Positions 11,850 to 19,613 of a DNA stretch of 53,590 nt are shown piece by piece. Below the pieces are notes generated by a model that was not told where the DNA came from, ran no database searches, and saw only the letters and a list, made by a program, of their open reading frames with translations. A program made the translations under genes and the position numbers. The stretch is taken from assembly GCA_029779755.1 (NCBI GenBank), contig JAKOZZ010000012.1:1-53590 (forward strand), given 5' to 3'. The number at the start of each line of letters is the position of its first letter. The stretch's first letter is position 1. This DNA is from Pseudomonadota bacterium. Its GTDB lineage: Bacteria > Pseudomonadota > Gammaproteobacteria > Burkholderiales > Burkholderiaceae_E.

Positions 11850-11950
11850 ACGACGGCATCGAAACGACGGCATCGAACCCGCGGCTTCGAACGGCGGATT
11901 CGAACGGCGGATTCGAACGGCGGATTCGAACGGCGGCGTCGAACGGCGCG
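11850..11950. repeat. 14-bp doublet followed by 13-bp tandem array
   Basis: Two exact copies of ACGACGGCATCGAA (11850-11863, 11864-11877) are followed, after a short spacer, by TTCGAACGGCGGA repeated from 11886, 11899, 11912 and 11925, with a decayed fifth copy from 11938. Each unit contains the palindromic core TTCGAA. The 13-bp period breaks any reading frame, so the array is non-coding. Confidence 0.85.
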
Positions 11951-12033
11951 CGTCACACCGATCCGCCCGCGCACAAATCCCGCCTGCTCGGACGATAATC
12001 CCCCCACCCCATACCAACAGGAACGAGACACCC

Positions 12034-13599
12034 ATGAACGGCGCCGAACGACTGGTCCACACACTGCTGGACGGCGATGTGGACGTGTGCTTCACCAACC
12101 CGGGCACTTCCGAGATGCACTTCGTGGCCGCACTCGACAAGGTGCCGGGCATGCGCTGCGTGCTCGGTCTGTTCGAGGGAGTCGTCACCGGTGCCGCCGA
12201 CGGCTATTACCGGATCGCCGACAAGCCGGCCTCGACGCTCCTGCATCTGGGTCCGGGCCTGGCCAACGGTCTGGCCAACCTGCACAACGCAAAGAAGGCC
12301 GGCTCCGGCGTCGTGAACATCGTGGGCGACCACGCCGTCAAGCATCTCGCGCTGGACGCCCCGCTCACGTCGGACATCGCGGGCGTCGCGCGACCGATGT
12401 CGCACTGGGTGCACAGCAGTGCCTCCGCGGCCGACATCGCGAAAGATGGCGGCGAAGCGATCCGGCAGGCCAAGACCGCGCCCGGCCGGATCGCAACCCT
12501 GATCCTGCCGGCCGACACGGCCTGGACCGACGTCCCGGCGGAAGCGCCCGTGCCCAGTCGTGCCTCGATGGCCGCGCCCGCGCGGCCGCAGGTGCCGCAG
12601 AGCGCCATCGCCGACGCCGCACGCGCGCTGCGCTCCGGCGAGCCCACCCTGCTGCTGCTCGGCGGTGTCGCGCTGCGCGCGAACGCGCTCGAGACGGCCG
12701 GCCGGATCGCCGCGGCCACCGGCTGCGCGCTGATGGCCGAATTCCCCGCCGCCCGCCAGGAGCGTGGCGCCGGACGCGTCGCCGCGCCGCGCATGCCGTA
12801 CGTGGTCGACGTCGCGATGAACGCACTGAAGAACTTCAAGCGCATCGTGCTGGTCGGGACCACCCGGCCGGTCGGCTTCTTCGCGTATCCCGGCAAGCCG
12901 GGCCTGCTGGCGGCGCCCGACACCGAACTCACCACCCTGGCCGCGGTCGGCGACGATCTCGTCGGCGCGCTGCAGGCGCTGGCCGACGAGCTCGGCGCCG
13001 CCAAGCTGGCCCCGAAGGGCGTCGCGCAACGCAACACCAACCTCTCGCTGCCCGAGGGCAAGGTCGACGCCGAAGGCGTCGCGCAGGTGCTGTCGGTGCT
13101 GATCCCCGAGAATGCGATCGTCGTCGACGAGTCGGTCACCATGGGCCGAGGCTTCGCCACCAGCACCCTGGGCGCCGCGCCGCACGATTGGCTGACGTCG
13201 ACCGGCGGCTCGATCGGGTTCGCACTGCCGTCGGCGGCCGGCGCCGCGATCGCGGCGCCCGACCGCAAGGTGATTGCGCTCGAAGGCGACGGCAGCGGCA
13301 TGTACACGCTGCAGTCGTTGTGGACGATGGCCCGCGAGAACCTCGACGTCACCGTCGTCATCTTCGCGAACCGCTCGTACCAGATCCTGCGGGGCGAGCT
13401 GGCCGGCGTCGGAGCAGGCACGCCCGGGCCGCGCGCCACGGACATGCTCACGCTCGACCGCCCGACGATCGACTGGGTGTCGATGGCGCGCGGAATGGGC
13501 CTGGACGCCGCCCGGGCCACCACGCTCGGCGAGTTCGGCACGGCGTTCGCCCGGGCGCTGGCCGTCAAGGGGCCGGCGCTGGTCGAGCTCGTCGTCTGA
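12034..13599 (+). CDS. Thiamine-pyrophosphate enzyme, acetolactate synthase large-subunit-like
   Basis: This 521-residue protein has the three-domain TPP-enzyme fold. The cofactor-activating glutamate is E48 in LGLFEGVVTGAADGYYR, and the TPP/Mg site is EGDGSGMYTLQSLWTMARENLDVTVVIFANRSY near residue 415. True AHAS enzymes are longer and sit next to a small subunit. Here there is none, so I infer a decarboxylase or ligase on another 2-oxo acid (benzoylformate decarboxylase-like enzymes share this architecture). The substrate cannot be read from sequence. A NAD(P)-binding protein gene starts 9 bp downstream. Confidence 0.85.
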   Translation: MNGAERLVHTLLDGDVDVCFTNPGTSEMHFVAALDKVPGMRCVLGLFEGVVTGAADGYYRIADKPASTLLHLGPGLANGLANLHNAKKAGSGVVNIVGDHAVKHLALDAPLTSDIAGVARPMSHWVHSSASAADIAKDGGEAIRQAKTAPGRIATLILPADTAWTDVPAEAPVPSRASMAAPARPQVPQSAIADAARALRSGEPTLLLLGGVALRANALETAGRIAAATGCALMAEFPAARQERGAGRVAAPRMPYVVDVAMNALKNFKRIVLVGTTRPVGFFAYPGKPGLLAAPDTELTTLAAVGDDLVGALQALADELGAAKLAPKGVAQRNTNLSLPEGKVDAEGVAQVLSVLIPENAIVVDESVTMGRGFATSTLGAAPHDWLTSTGGSIGFALPSAAGAAIAAPDRKVIALEGDGSGMYTLQSLWTMARENLDVTVVIFANRSYQILRGELAGVGAGTPGPRATDMLTLDRPTIDWVSMARGMGLDAARATTLGEFGTAFARALAVKGPALVELVV

Positions 13600-13607
13600 G
13601 GCCCGCG

Positions 13608-14351
13608 GTGAGCGACACCCTGCAGAACGCCCTGGCCGCGGCGGCCGGCAACCCGCCGCGCCGCGCCCCGGGCGTTGCCGGGCGCGTCGCCCTCGTCGCC
13701 GGCGCCAACGGGCGCTATGGCGAGGCGCTGCTGAACCAGCTCCTGGGTTGTGGGGAGTACGCACAGGTGGTGGCGCTCGCCGATGCGCCGATGGCGCTCG
13801 GCATGCGCAACCTCGCGCTGGCCGCCCCCGACGCACTGCCACACGTCGACGACGCCTACCTGCTGGTGGGCGCCGCCGGCGATGCGGGCGCGCGTTCGTT
13901 CTACGGGCGCGACGCCCCGTTCGTGCAGGTGCTGCCCGAGACCGCCCTGGCCGTGGCGCGCCGCGCCGTCGACGCCGGGGCGCGGCGCATGGTGCTCGTC
14001 ATGCCCACCTCGGCGTGGCAGCAGATGGGCAACTTCCATCGCGGCCTGGGCGGCGGCGTCGAGCTGGCGGTGTCGCAGCTGCCGCTCGAGAGCCTGTCGA
14101 TCCTGCGCCCGGTCGTGCCGGCCACCAGCGGTGCCGGGTCGCTGCTGCAGCGGATCGCCAACGTGTATCTGAGCGTGCAGATGCTGATGATGCCGCGCTC
14201 GATCCCGACCATGACGTCGCAGCAGATCGCGCGGGCCATCCTCGCCGCCATGCGTGCGAGCACCCCCGGCGTGGCGGTGCTGGCGGCCGACGCGCTCCAG
14301 TCCCTGCTCGACCTGCCGCCGCACGCACGCGCCGCACCTGCCCTCCGGTGA
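13608..14351 (+). CDS. NAD(P)-binding Rossmann-fold protein
   Basis: This 247-residue protein opens with a Pro/Ala-rich lead, then VALVAGANGRYGEALLNQLL, a GxxGxxG dinucleotide-binding loop as in NAD-dependent epimerase/NmrA-like proteins. Later segments (LSILRPVVPATSG) resemble atypical short-chain dehydrogenases. I chose the GTG at 13608 because it starts 9 bp after the upstream gene and lies just before the fold begins. The stop overlaps the next start (GTGA). Its reaction is unknown. Context ties it to the TPP enzyme, perhaps acting on the same metabolite. Confidence 0.65.
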   Translation: MSDTLQNALAAAAGNPPRRAPGVAGRVALVAGANGRYGEALLNQLLGCGEYAQVVALADAPMALGMRNLALAAPDALPHVDDAYLLVGAAGDAGARSFYGRDAPFVQVLPETALAVARRAVDAGARRMVLVMPTSAWQQMGNFHRGLGGGVELAVSQLPLESLSILRPVVPATSGAGSLLQRIANVYLSVQMLMMPRSIPTMTSQQIARAILAAMRASTPGVAVLAADALQSLLDLPPHARAAPALR

Positions 14352-15043
14352 ACGCGCTCGGCCGCCTCGACTGGATCGGACTCGTCACCTGGGCGGTCCT
14401 GTGGCTGGGCTACGCGTTGTGGGCCGATCAGGGCGGCGGGCGCGCCCGCAGCCTGATGGTGTCGATTGCGCTGCGCCGTCGCGCCTGGATGCGCGAAGCC
14501 TACCGGCGCGAGAACCGTATCACCGACGTCGGCCTGATCGGCAGCCTGATGCAGAGCGCCACGTTCTTCTCCTCGACCACGCTGCTGATCCTGGGCGGGC
14601 TGTTCGCCGTGCTCGGCACGATCGAGAAGAGCGCCGAAGTGCTGCAGGGGCTGCCCTTCGCGGCCCGCACCACGCAGGAGCTGCTCGAGATCAAGGCCCT
14701 CGCCCTGACACTCGTGTTCATCTACGCGTTCCTGCGGTTCACCTGGTCGCTGCGCCAGTTCAACCTGGTCGGCATCGTCGTCGGGTCGTATCCCACCCTG
14801 GAGACGCACCGCGCCGACGACGACCGCGCGATCGCGCAGGCGTCCGACCTGAACGAGCTGGCGGGCAGCAACTTCGCCCAGGGCCTGCGCGCCTACTACT
14901 TCGCGATCCCGCTGCTGGTGTGGCTGATCAATCCGTGGCTGCTGCTGGGCGGCGCGGTGGTGATCACCGCGACCACCTACTACATGGAATTCCGCTCCGC
15001 GACCGTCCGTGCGCTGTACCGCGACGCCTCCCACGATCGCTGA
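14348..15043 (+). CDS. DUF599 family membrane protein
   Basis: This 231-residue protein has about four transmembrane segments (LDWIGLVTWAVLWLGYALW; FFSSTTLLILGGLFAVLG; LALTLVFIYAFLRFTWSLRQ; IPLLVWLINPWLLLGGAVVITATTYY). The cytoplasmic motifs RRRAWMREAYRRENRITDVGLIGSLMQSATFFSS and TWSLRQFNL are typical of DUF599. The family's function is unknown. The GTG at 14348 overlaps the preceding stop by 4 nt, so translation is likely coupled. Its 3' end overlaps the 3' end of the convergent cyclase gene by 64 bp. Confidence 0.8.
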   Translation: MNALGRLDWIGLVTWAVLWLGYALWADQGGGRARSLMVSIALRRRAWMREAYRRENRITDVGLIGSLMQSATFFSSTTLLILGGLFAVLGTIEKSAEVLQGLPFAARTTQELLEIKALALTLVFIYAFLRFTWSLRQFNLVGIVVGSYPTLETHRADDDRAIAQASDLNELAGSNFAQGLRAYYFAIPLLVWLINPWLLLGGAVVITATTYYMEFRSATVRALYRDASHDR

Positions 15044-16368
15044 AGGGCCGCGTCCCGAGGATCGCCCCGTGCGGCCGGCGACGTGGACGCCGCCTGCGTA
15101 CCGCCGTCACAGACCACGACCCGGTTCTTGCCGCCGTGCTTGGCCGCGTACAACGCCCGGTCGGCGCGCTCCAGGGCATTGTCGAACAGGTCGTCGGACT
15201 GCCATTCGCACACGCCGACGGAGATCGTGACGCGCAACGCTCCGACCGCGGTGTCGAGAGGGCTCGCCGCCACGGCGGCGCGCATCGCTTCGGCGACGGC
15301 GGCGGCTCGCGTGCGATCGCTGTCACGCAGCACGGCGACGAATTCCTCGCCACCATACCGCGCGATCACGTCGGCGCCCCGGATGCGCGCGCGCAGACGA
15401 TCGGCGATGCCCACGAGCACCTGGTCGCCGACCGCGTGGCCGTACGCATCGTTGACGGCCTTGAAGTCGTCGGCGTCGATCATGCACAGGCCGATCCGCT
15501 CGCCGCGGGCGCGCACCTGCGCCTCCAGCGCATCGGCCACCATCCTGAGCCGGTGGCGATTGGCGGCGCCGGTCAGCGCGTCGCGCGTGGCCACGTCGCG
15601 CGCGTCGCGCAGCGAGTCGTCGAGCGCGGCGTTCTCCCGTTCGAGCGCATGCTGCATGCCGCGCAGTTCGTGCACCAGTTCGGCATTGCGTGCCTGCGCC
15701 TCCAGCGCCTGGATCAGGGTGCGGTGGCTCGCACTGATCCGCACGACGTGGGCCACGGCGAACACGATCGTGGCGGCCGACAGCAGCAGCGTCTCCGGCG
15801 CGCCGAGCATCGCCAGGAAGGCGGCGAGCGGCAGGGCGGTGGCGGCGGTCATCACCACCGTCGCCGGCAGGGCCGACAGGAAACTGACCGACAGCATGCC
15901 CAGATAGACGACGCTCGCGTACAGCAGGGAATACAGCTGCAGGGTGCTCACCAGACCCGACAGCGCATACGGCATCACGCCCCAGGCCAGCCCGGACAGC
16001 ACGATGCATAGGTCGTGTGCACGTGCCAGCGGACTGCCCTGCACGACCCCGTCGTCGACCGCAGGCCGGCGCGCGCCGTGGCCCTCCAGCAGGCGGCCGA
16101 GCCGGCGTGCCAGCAGCACGCGCAGCAGCATCACCGCCGCGACCGCGCAGAACACCGCCACACGGGGCGCGAGCGGCGCCGAGTACGCCACCCCGAACAC
16201 GACGAACGCGAAGCCGAACAGGTTCAGCGATCCGTTGCGCATCGACACGTCGATGTAGCGTCGGTACAGGTCCCGGCGGATGGCCGGGGACACGTCGAGC
16301 ACGATCGGCGATCGCGCGCGCAGTGCGGCCAGGACCTGGTGCGTGTATCCGTCGGAGGAGGGCTTCAT
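14980..16368 (-). CDS. Membrane-bound diguanylate cyclase (GGDEF)
   Basis: This 462-residue protein should make cyclic di-GMP. Residues about 47-210 form roughly six membrane helices, followed by a short coiled linker and a GGDEF domain (about 258-420). The active site is intact, GGEEF at 339-343, with an inhibitory I-site RGAD at 330-333, exactly five residues upstream. A tail of about 42 residues beyond the domain, rich in Ser/Arg/Ala, overlaps the DUF599 gene 3' end. The ATG at 16368 begins MKPSSDGYTH and follows a GGAG stretch. No known sensor domain is recognised in the membrane part. Confidence 0.92.
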   Translation of the reverse strand: MKPSSDGYTHQVLAALRARSPIVLDVSPAIRRDLYRRYIDVSMRNGSLNLFGFAFVVFGVAYSAPLAPRVAVFCAVAAVMLLRVLLARRLGRLLEGHGARRPAVDDGVVQGSPLARAHDLCIVLSGLAWGVMPYALSGLVSTLQLYSLLYASVVYLGMLSVSFLSALPATVVMTAATALPLAAFLAMLGAPETLLLSAATIVFAVAHVVRISASHRTLIQALEAQARNAELVHELRGMQHALERENAALDDSLRDARDVATRDALTGAANRHRLRMVADALEAQVRARGERIGLCMIDADDFKAVNDAYGHAVGDQVLVGIADRLRARIRGADVIARYGGEEFVAVLRDSDRTRAAAVAEAMRAAVAASPLDTAVGALRVTISVGVCEWQSDDLFDNALERADRALYAAKHGGKNRVVVCDGGTQAASTSPAARGDPRDAALQRSWEASRYSARTVAERNSM

Positions 16369-16499
16369 GGTGGTGCGATTTTCGCCAGTCGCGTCGCGCG
16401 CACGCCCACATCCGTCACGCTTCCGGCCGCTGGCCGACCGGTGGCGGATTCCGCCGCGCGAACGGCCTCCGGGCGGGCACCCCCACCCGCCGCCCGCCC

Positions 16500-17522
16500 T
16501 CAGGCGTCGAGCAGCGCGCGCACCGCCGACTCGATGAACGCCGCGTCCTCCGGACACTGCACGGGATTGCCCGCCCGATGTCCCCAGACCGACGGAATCG
16601 GCAGCAGACGGCCGTGGCGCAGGTGCTCGAGTTCGCGCCGGTTGTCCTCGACGCGGAAATACAGGTCGTGGTCGCCCGGCATCAGCAGCACCTGCGCCTC
16701 GATCGCGCGCAGTGCGGCGGGCAGGTCGCCGCCGAAGCGCTCGTTCGCGCTGATGTCGCCGTGCTGCCATGTCCACAGCTGCGCCAGCAGGTCGGCCGCG
16801 TCGCGTCGGGAGAAGTTCGCCTCCCAGTTGCGCACCAGATAGTCCTCGAGCGAGCTGTATCCGATCGTGCGCCACAGCTCCTCGCGGTAGAACGCTTGCG
16901 ACATCGCCCAGCCCGCGTACAGACGTCCCATCGCCCGATAGCCCCGCACGGGCCGCGCGGTGAACGCGCCGTCGAGATAGGCCGGGTCGGCGGTCAGCGC
17001 AGCGCGCACGCCCTCGATGAAGACGGCGTTGTGCGGCGCGCAGCGCGCCGACCCGCACACGACCGCGATCCGCTCGACCCGGTCGGGAAACGCGCTCGCC
17101 CAGTGATACGCCTGCATGCCGCCCATCGACCAGCCGTAGACGAGCCGCACGCGTTCCACGCCGAAGACCTCGGCCAGCAGACGCTGCTGCACACGCACGG
17201 CGTCCAGATAGGTGACGTTCGGATAGCGGTCGCCGGTCAGGGGCCAGGGGGTGTTCGAAGGCGACGACGACAGTCCGTTGCCGAACAGGTTGGGAATGAC
17301 GATGAAGTAGCGCTCGGGGTCGAGCGCGCCGCCCGGGCGGATCAGCCATTGGGTGTCATAGTGCTGCGCACTGAACGACGTCGGGTAGACGATCACGTTC
17401 GACCGGTCGGCATTCAGGGTGCCCCAGGTCTTGTAGGCAATCTTCATTCCGGGAAACGTACGGCCGGACTGCAGCACGACGTCGCCCGCGTCGAAGATCG
17501 AGTAGTCGGTGGTTCCGGTCAT
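16500..17522 (-). CDS. Alpha/beta hydrolase, homoserine O-acetyltransferase (MetX)-like
   Basis: This 340-residue protein has the MetX-type opening (KIAYKTWGTLNADRSNVIVYPTSFSAQH) and the nucleophile elbow YGWSMGGMQAYHW with S132. The likely acid and base are D284 (MPGDHD) and H315 (WGHRAG). True MetX has GGSMGGMQ and a longer lid. The first Gly is Trp here, so another acyl ester or thioester substrate is possible. AAGGAG sits upstream of the ATG at 17522, which supports this start over one about 50 bp upstream. It lies 131 bp before the cyclase gene on the same strand. Confidence 0.8.
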   Translation of the reverse strand: MTGTTDYSIFDAGDVVLQSGRTFPGMKIAYKTWGTLNADRSNVIVYPTSFSAQHYDTQWLIRPGGALDPERYFIVIPNLFGNGLSSSPSNTPWPLTGDRYPNVTYLDAVRVQQRLLAEVFGVERVRLVYGWSMGGMQAYHWASAFPDRVERIAVVCGSARCAPHNAVFIEGVRAALTADPAYLDGAFTARPVRGYRAMGRLYAGWAMSQAFYREELWRTIGYSSLEDYLVRNWEANFSRRDAADLLAQLWTWQHGDISANERFGGDLPAALRAIEAQVLLMPGDHDLYFRVEDNRRELEHLRHGRLLPIPSVWGHRAGNPVQCPEDAAFIESAVRALLDA

Positions 17523-17675
17523 GCCGCGCTCCTTCGTTCGTGCGTCGACGGCAATGATGCGCCGGAAGGCCCCGCGGCGTCTGCCGGGCCGGCCGGCCGA
17601 TCCGCAGGGCCTACTGGCCGCGCAGCGCACCTCTCCGGTAGACTGGCCGCTCGTCCTTGATGCCGGGAGCCAGTC

Positions 17676-17915
17676 GTGACCACACCCGAAATTGCCGCGC
17701 GTTCGCCGTTTCCCGTCGCCGTCGAAGCGGGCAAGGACTACTGGTGGTGTGCCTGCGGCAAGAGCCAGAAGCAGCCATTCTGCGACGGCAGCCACAAGGG
17801 CGGCCCGTTCGTGCCGCTGAAGTACACGGCCACGGCCACCGGCACCGTGTATTTCTGCGGCTGCAAGCAGTCGGGCAAGTCGCCCCTCTGCGACGGCACG
17901 CACAATCGCCTGTAG
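17676..17915 (+). CDS. CDGSH iron-sulfur protein
   Basis: This 79-residue protein has two CDGSH-type [2Fe-2S] sites: C25, C27, C36, H40 (CAC...FCDGSH) and C61, C63, C72, H76 (CGC...LCDGTH). That makes it a tandem-motif member of the mitoNEET-like family, which handles electron or cluster transfer. There is no membrane anchor, as usual for bacterial forms. It starts with GTG. It stands alone between a divergent hydrolase and hemE, so context gives no partner. Confidence 0.93.
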   Translation: MTTPEIAARSPFPVAVEAGKDYWWCACGKSQKQPFCDGSHKGGPFVPLKYTATATGTVYFCGCKQSGKSPLCDGTHNRL

Positions 17916-17931
17916 CGTCCGCGCCGGCGCA

Positions 17932-17949
17932 CGTCCGTTCGTCCGGACG
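17932..17949 (+). terminator. Possible hairpin after the CDGSH gene
   Basis: Stem CGTCCG / CGGACG with a 6-nt loop lies 16 bp after the stop and is followed by GC-rich sequence without a T-run. It is weak evidence for a terminator. Confidence 0.3.
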
Positions 17950-18158
17950 GGCGCTGCCCGCCGGGCGCAGAAGCGTGTCCGGCCGGGCCAGGTGAGACGC
18001 GGCGTCCGGCCCCGCCGGGTCCCGTCCCCGAGTCCGGTCGCGCGCGTGCGCGCCCCGGACACCGTCTCCGGGCTGCCGGAGGGTGTATCGTCGCCGCCGG
18101 CGCGCGCGGTGCCTCGGAGGCTGCGCCGCTCTCAGAACTCTCAGACCCGGAACCGCCC

Positions 18159-19286
18159 GTGACCCAGCTGATCAACGACACCTTCCTGCGCGCGCTTCGG
18201 CGCGAACCCACCGAGTACACGCCGATCTGGCTGATGCGCCAGGCGGGGCGCTACCTGCCCGAGTACAACGCCACGCGCAAGCGCGCCGGCAGCTTCCTTC
18301 AGCTGTGCAAGAACGCCGAGCTGGCGTGCGAAGTGACGCTGCAGCCGCTCGAGCGTTTCCCGCTGGACGCGGCCATCCTCTTCTCCGACATCCTGACGGT
18401 GCCGGACGCAATGGGGCTGGGACTGTATTTCGCCGAAGGCGAGGGGCCGAAGTTCGAGCGTCCCGTCCGCGACGAGGCGGCCGTGGCCCGGCTGGCCGTT
18501 CCCGATCCCAACGTGGAGCTGCGCTACGTGATGAACGCGGTCAGCACGATCCGCGGCGCACTGGGCGGCCGGGTGCCGCTGATCGGGTTCTCCGGCAGCC
18601 CGTGGACCCTTGCCTGTTACATGGTCGAGGGCGGCGGCAGCGACGACTTCCGCCAGATCAAGACCATGCTCTACCGGCGTCCCGACCTGCTGCACCGCAT
18701 CCTCGAGGTCAACGCCCGTGCCGTCACCGACTACCTGAACGCGCAGATCGATGCCGGCGCGCAGGCCGTGATGATCTTCGACTCCTGGGGCGGCGTGCTG
18801 GCCGACGGCGCGTTCCAGCGGTTCTCGCTGGCCTACGTCCGGCAGGTCGTCGCCGGTCTGAAGCGGACGCGCACGGTTCCGGCGTCGGCCGCTGCGCCCG
18901 CGCACGAGGAGCAGGTGCCGTGCATCGTGTTCACCAAAGGCGGCGGACTGTGGCTGGAGCAGATCGCCGCGGCCGGCTGTGACGCCGTCGGCGTCGACTG
19001 GACGGTCGACCTGGGCCAGGCCCGTGCGCGCGTGGGCGACCGGTGCGCCATCCAGGGCAACCTCGACCCGATGGCCCTGATGGCCGATCCTGCCCAGATC
19101 CGGGCCGAGGCACAGAAGGTGCTGGAGAGCTTCGGCGTGCCCCAGCCGGGCGCCGGTCACGTGTTCAACCTGGGGCACGGCATCTCGCTGCACACGCCGC
19201 CGGACAATGTCGCCGCGCTGGTGGAGGCCGTGCACACCTATAGCCGGGAAATGCGGGCTCGCGGCGCGAGCGCGTCCTCACTTTGA
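18159..19286 (+). CDS. hemE: Uroporphyrinogen decarboxylase
   Basis: This 375-residue haem-pathway enzyme converts uroporphyrinogen III to coproporphyrinogen III. The N-terminal signature [15 protein letters not shown] (about residues 21-35) is intact, as are [19 protein letters not shown] and the later [14 protein letters not shown]. The start is GTG at 18159 ([13 protein letters not shown]), which gives the usual family length. A 327-bp gap to priA follows. Haem supply fits the cytochrome-rich nap respiration nearby, though the genes are far apart. Confidence 0.97.
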   Translation: MTQLINDTFLRALRREPTEYTPIWLMRQAGRYLPEYNATRKRAGSFLQLCKNAELACEVTLQPLERFPLDAAILFSDILTVPDAMGLGLYFAEGEGPKFERPVRDEAAVARLAVPDPNVELRYVMNAVSTIRGALGGRVPLIGFSGSPWTLACYMVEGGGSDDFRQIKTMLYRRPDLLHRILEVNARAVTDYLNAQIDAGAQAVMIFDSWGGVLADGAFQRFSLAYVRQVVAGLKRTRTVPASAAAPAHEEQVPCIVFTKGGGLWLEQIAAAGCDAVGVDWTVDLGQARARVGDRCAIQGNLDPMALMADPAQIRAEAQKVLESFGVPQPGAGHVFNLGHGISLHTPPDNVAALVEAVHTYSREMRARGASASSL

Positions 19287-19613
19287 CCGATTCCGAATGC
19301 CGGCGCGCCTCGCCAAGGCGCTTCGGTGCTCGCTTCCGGGCGAGGCGGACACTGACTTATGCACACTTGTCAAGGCCTCCACCCAGCGGATGTCGTATTT
19401 CCCCGTGGCGAGAAGGTCTTTTCCAAGTTGTTGAAAATTAAGCATATTTTTTTGCACAAATCCCGGGCAAACCACCTCCCGTCGTGATTTGGCGCGGATT
19501 CCCGGGCGGTCGGGCCGAGTTCCTCACAGTTTTATCCACAGGTTCTGTGAACGAGTCCAAAATGTCTCGGCGCCGCGTCGGTTTAGTTACTGAACTTAAA
19601 GTGAATTCTCGTT
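19287..19613. other. 327-bp gap between hemE and priA, AT-richer than its surroundings
   Basis: No convincing gene is present. The middle (about 19420-19470, with a T7 run) and the end (about 19590-19610) are far more AT-rich than the rest of the window. The gap holds a DnaA box with flanking inverted repeat (19524-19550) and an AGTT-ACTG-AACT dyad at about 19584-19595. It probably contains the priA promoter. Confidence 0.6.
19524..19550 (+). promoter_or_regulatory. DnaA box inside an inverted repeat upstream of priA
   Basis: TTATCCACA (19532-19540) is a perfect consensus DnaA box. It is bracketed by TCACAG (19524-19529) and CTGTGA (19545-19550), a perfect 6-bp inverted repeat. It lies about 75 bp before the start of the replication restart helicase gene, where DnaA could act as a regulator. 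A single box is not an origin. Confidence 0.6.

Larger units (their letters stand above)
11599..12033. other. 435-bp gap between atpC and the TPP enzyme gene
   Basis: I find no credible gene here. It holds the post-atpC hairpin, an 18-bp degenerate tandem repeat (11673-11744), a terminator-like hairpin (11779-11802) and a 13/14-bp tandem array (11850-11950). The start region of the next gene follows at about 12000. Confidence 0.7.

Noticed and set aside
11850-11950. Possible CRISPR array
   Set aside because: Units are 13-14 bp in direct contact without unique spacers, and no cas gene is present. It is a simple tandem repeat.
12034-13599. Biosynthetic acetolactate synthase (ilvB/ilvI)
   Set aside because: The protein is shorter than AHAS large subunits and no ilvN/ilvH or ilvC gene is adjacent. 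The broader TPP-enzyme call is safer.
16500-17522. Assigning metX to the MetX-like hydrolase
   Set aside because: The elbow is GWSMGG rather than GGSMGG and there is no metW gene next to it, which is its usual partner in proteobacteria.
19278-19475. 65-codon minus-strand frame in the hemE-priA gap
   Set aside because: It has no ribosome binding site, no recognisable motif, and overlaps the hemE end. AT-rich regulatory DNA explains it better.
19532-19540. Chromosomal replication origin
   Set aside because: Only one perfect DnaA box is visible and dnaA, dnaN and parAB are absent. Regulation of priA is the simpler reading.
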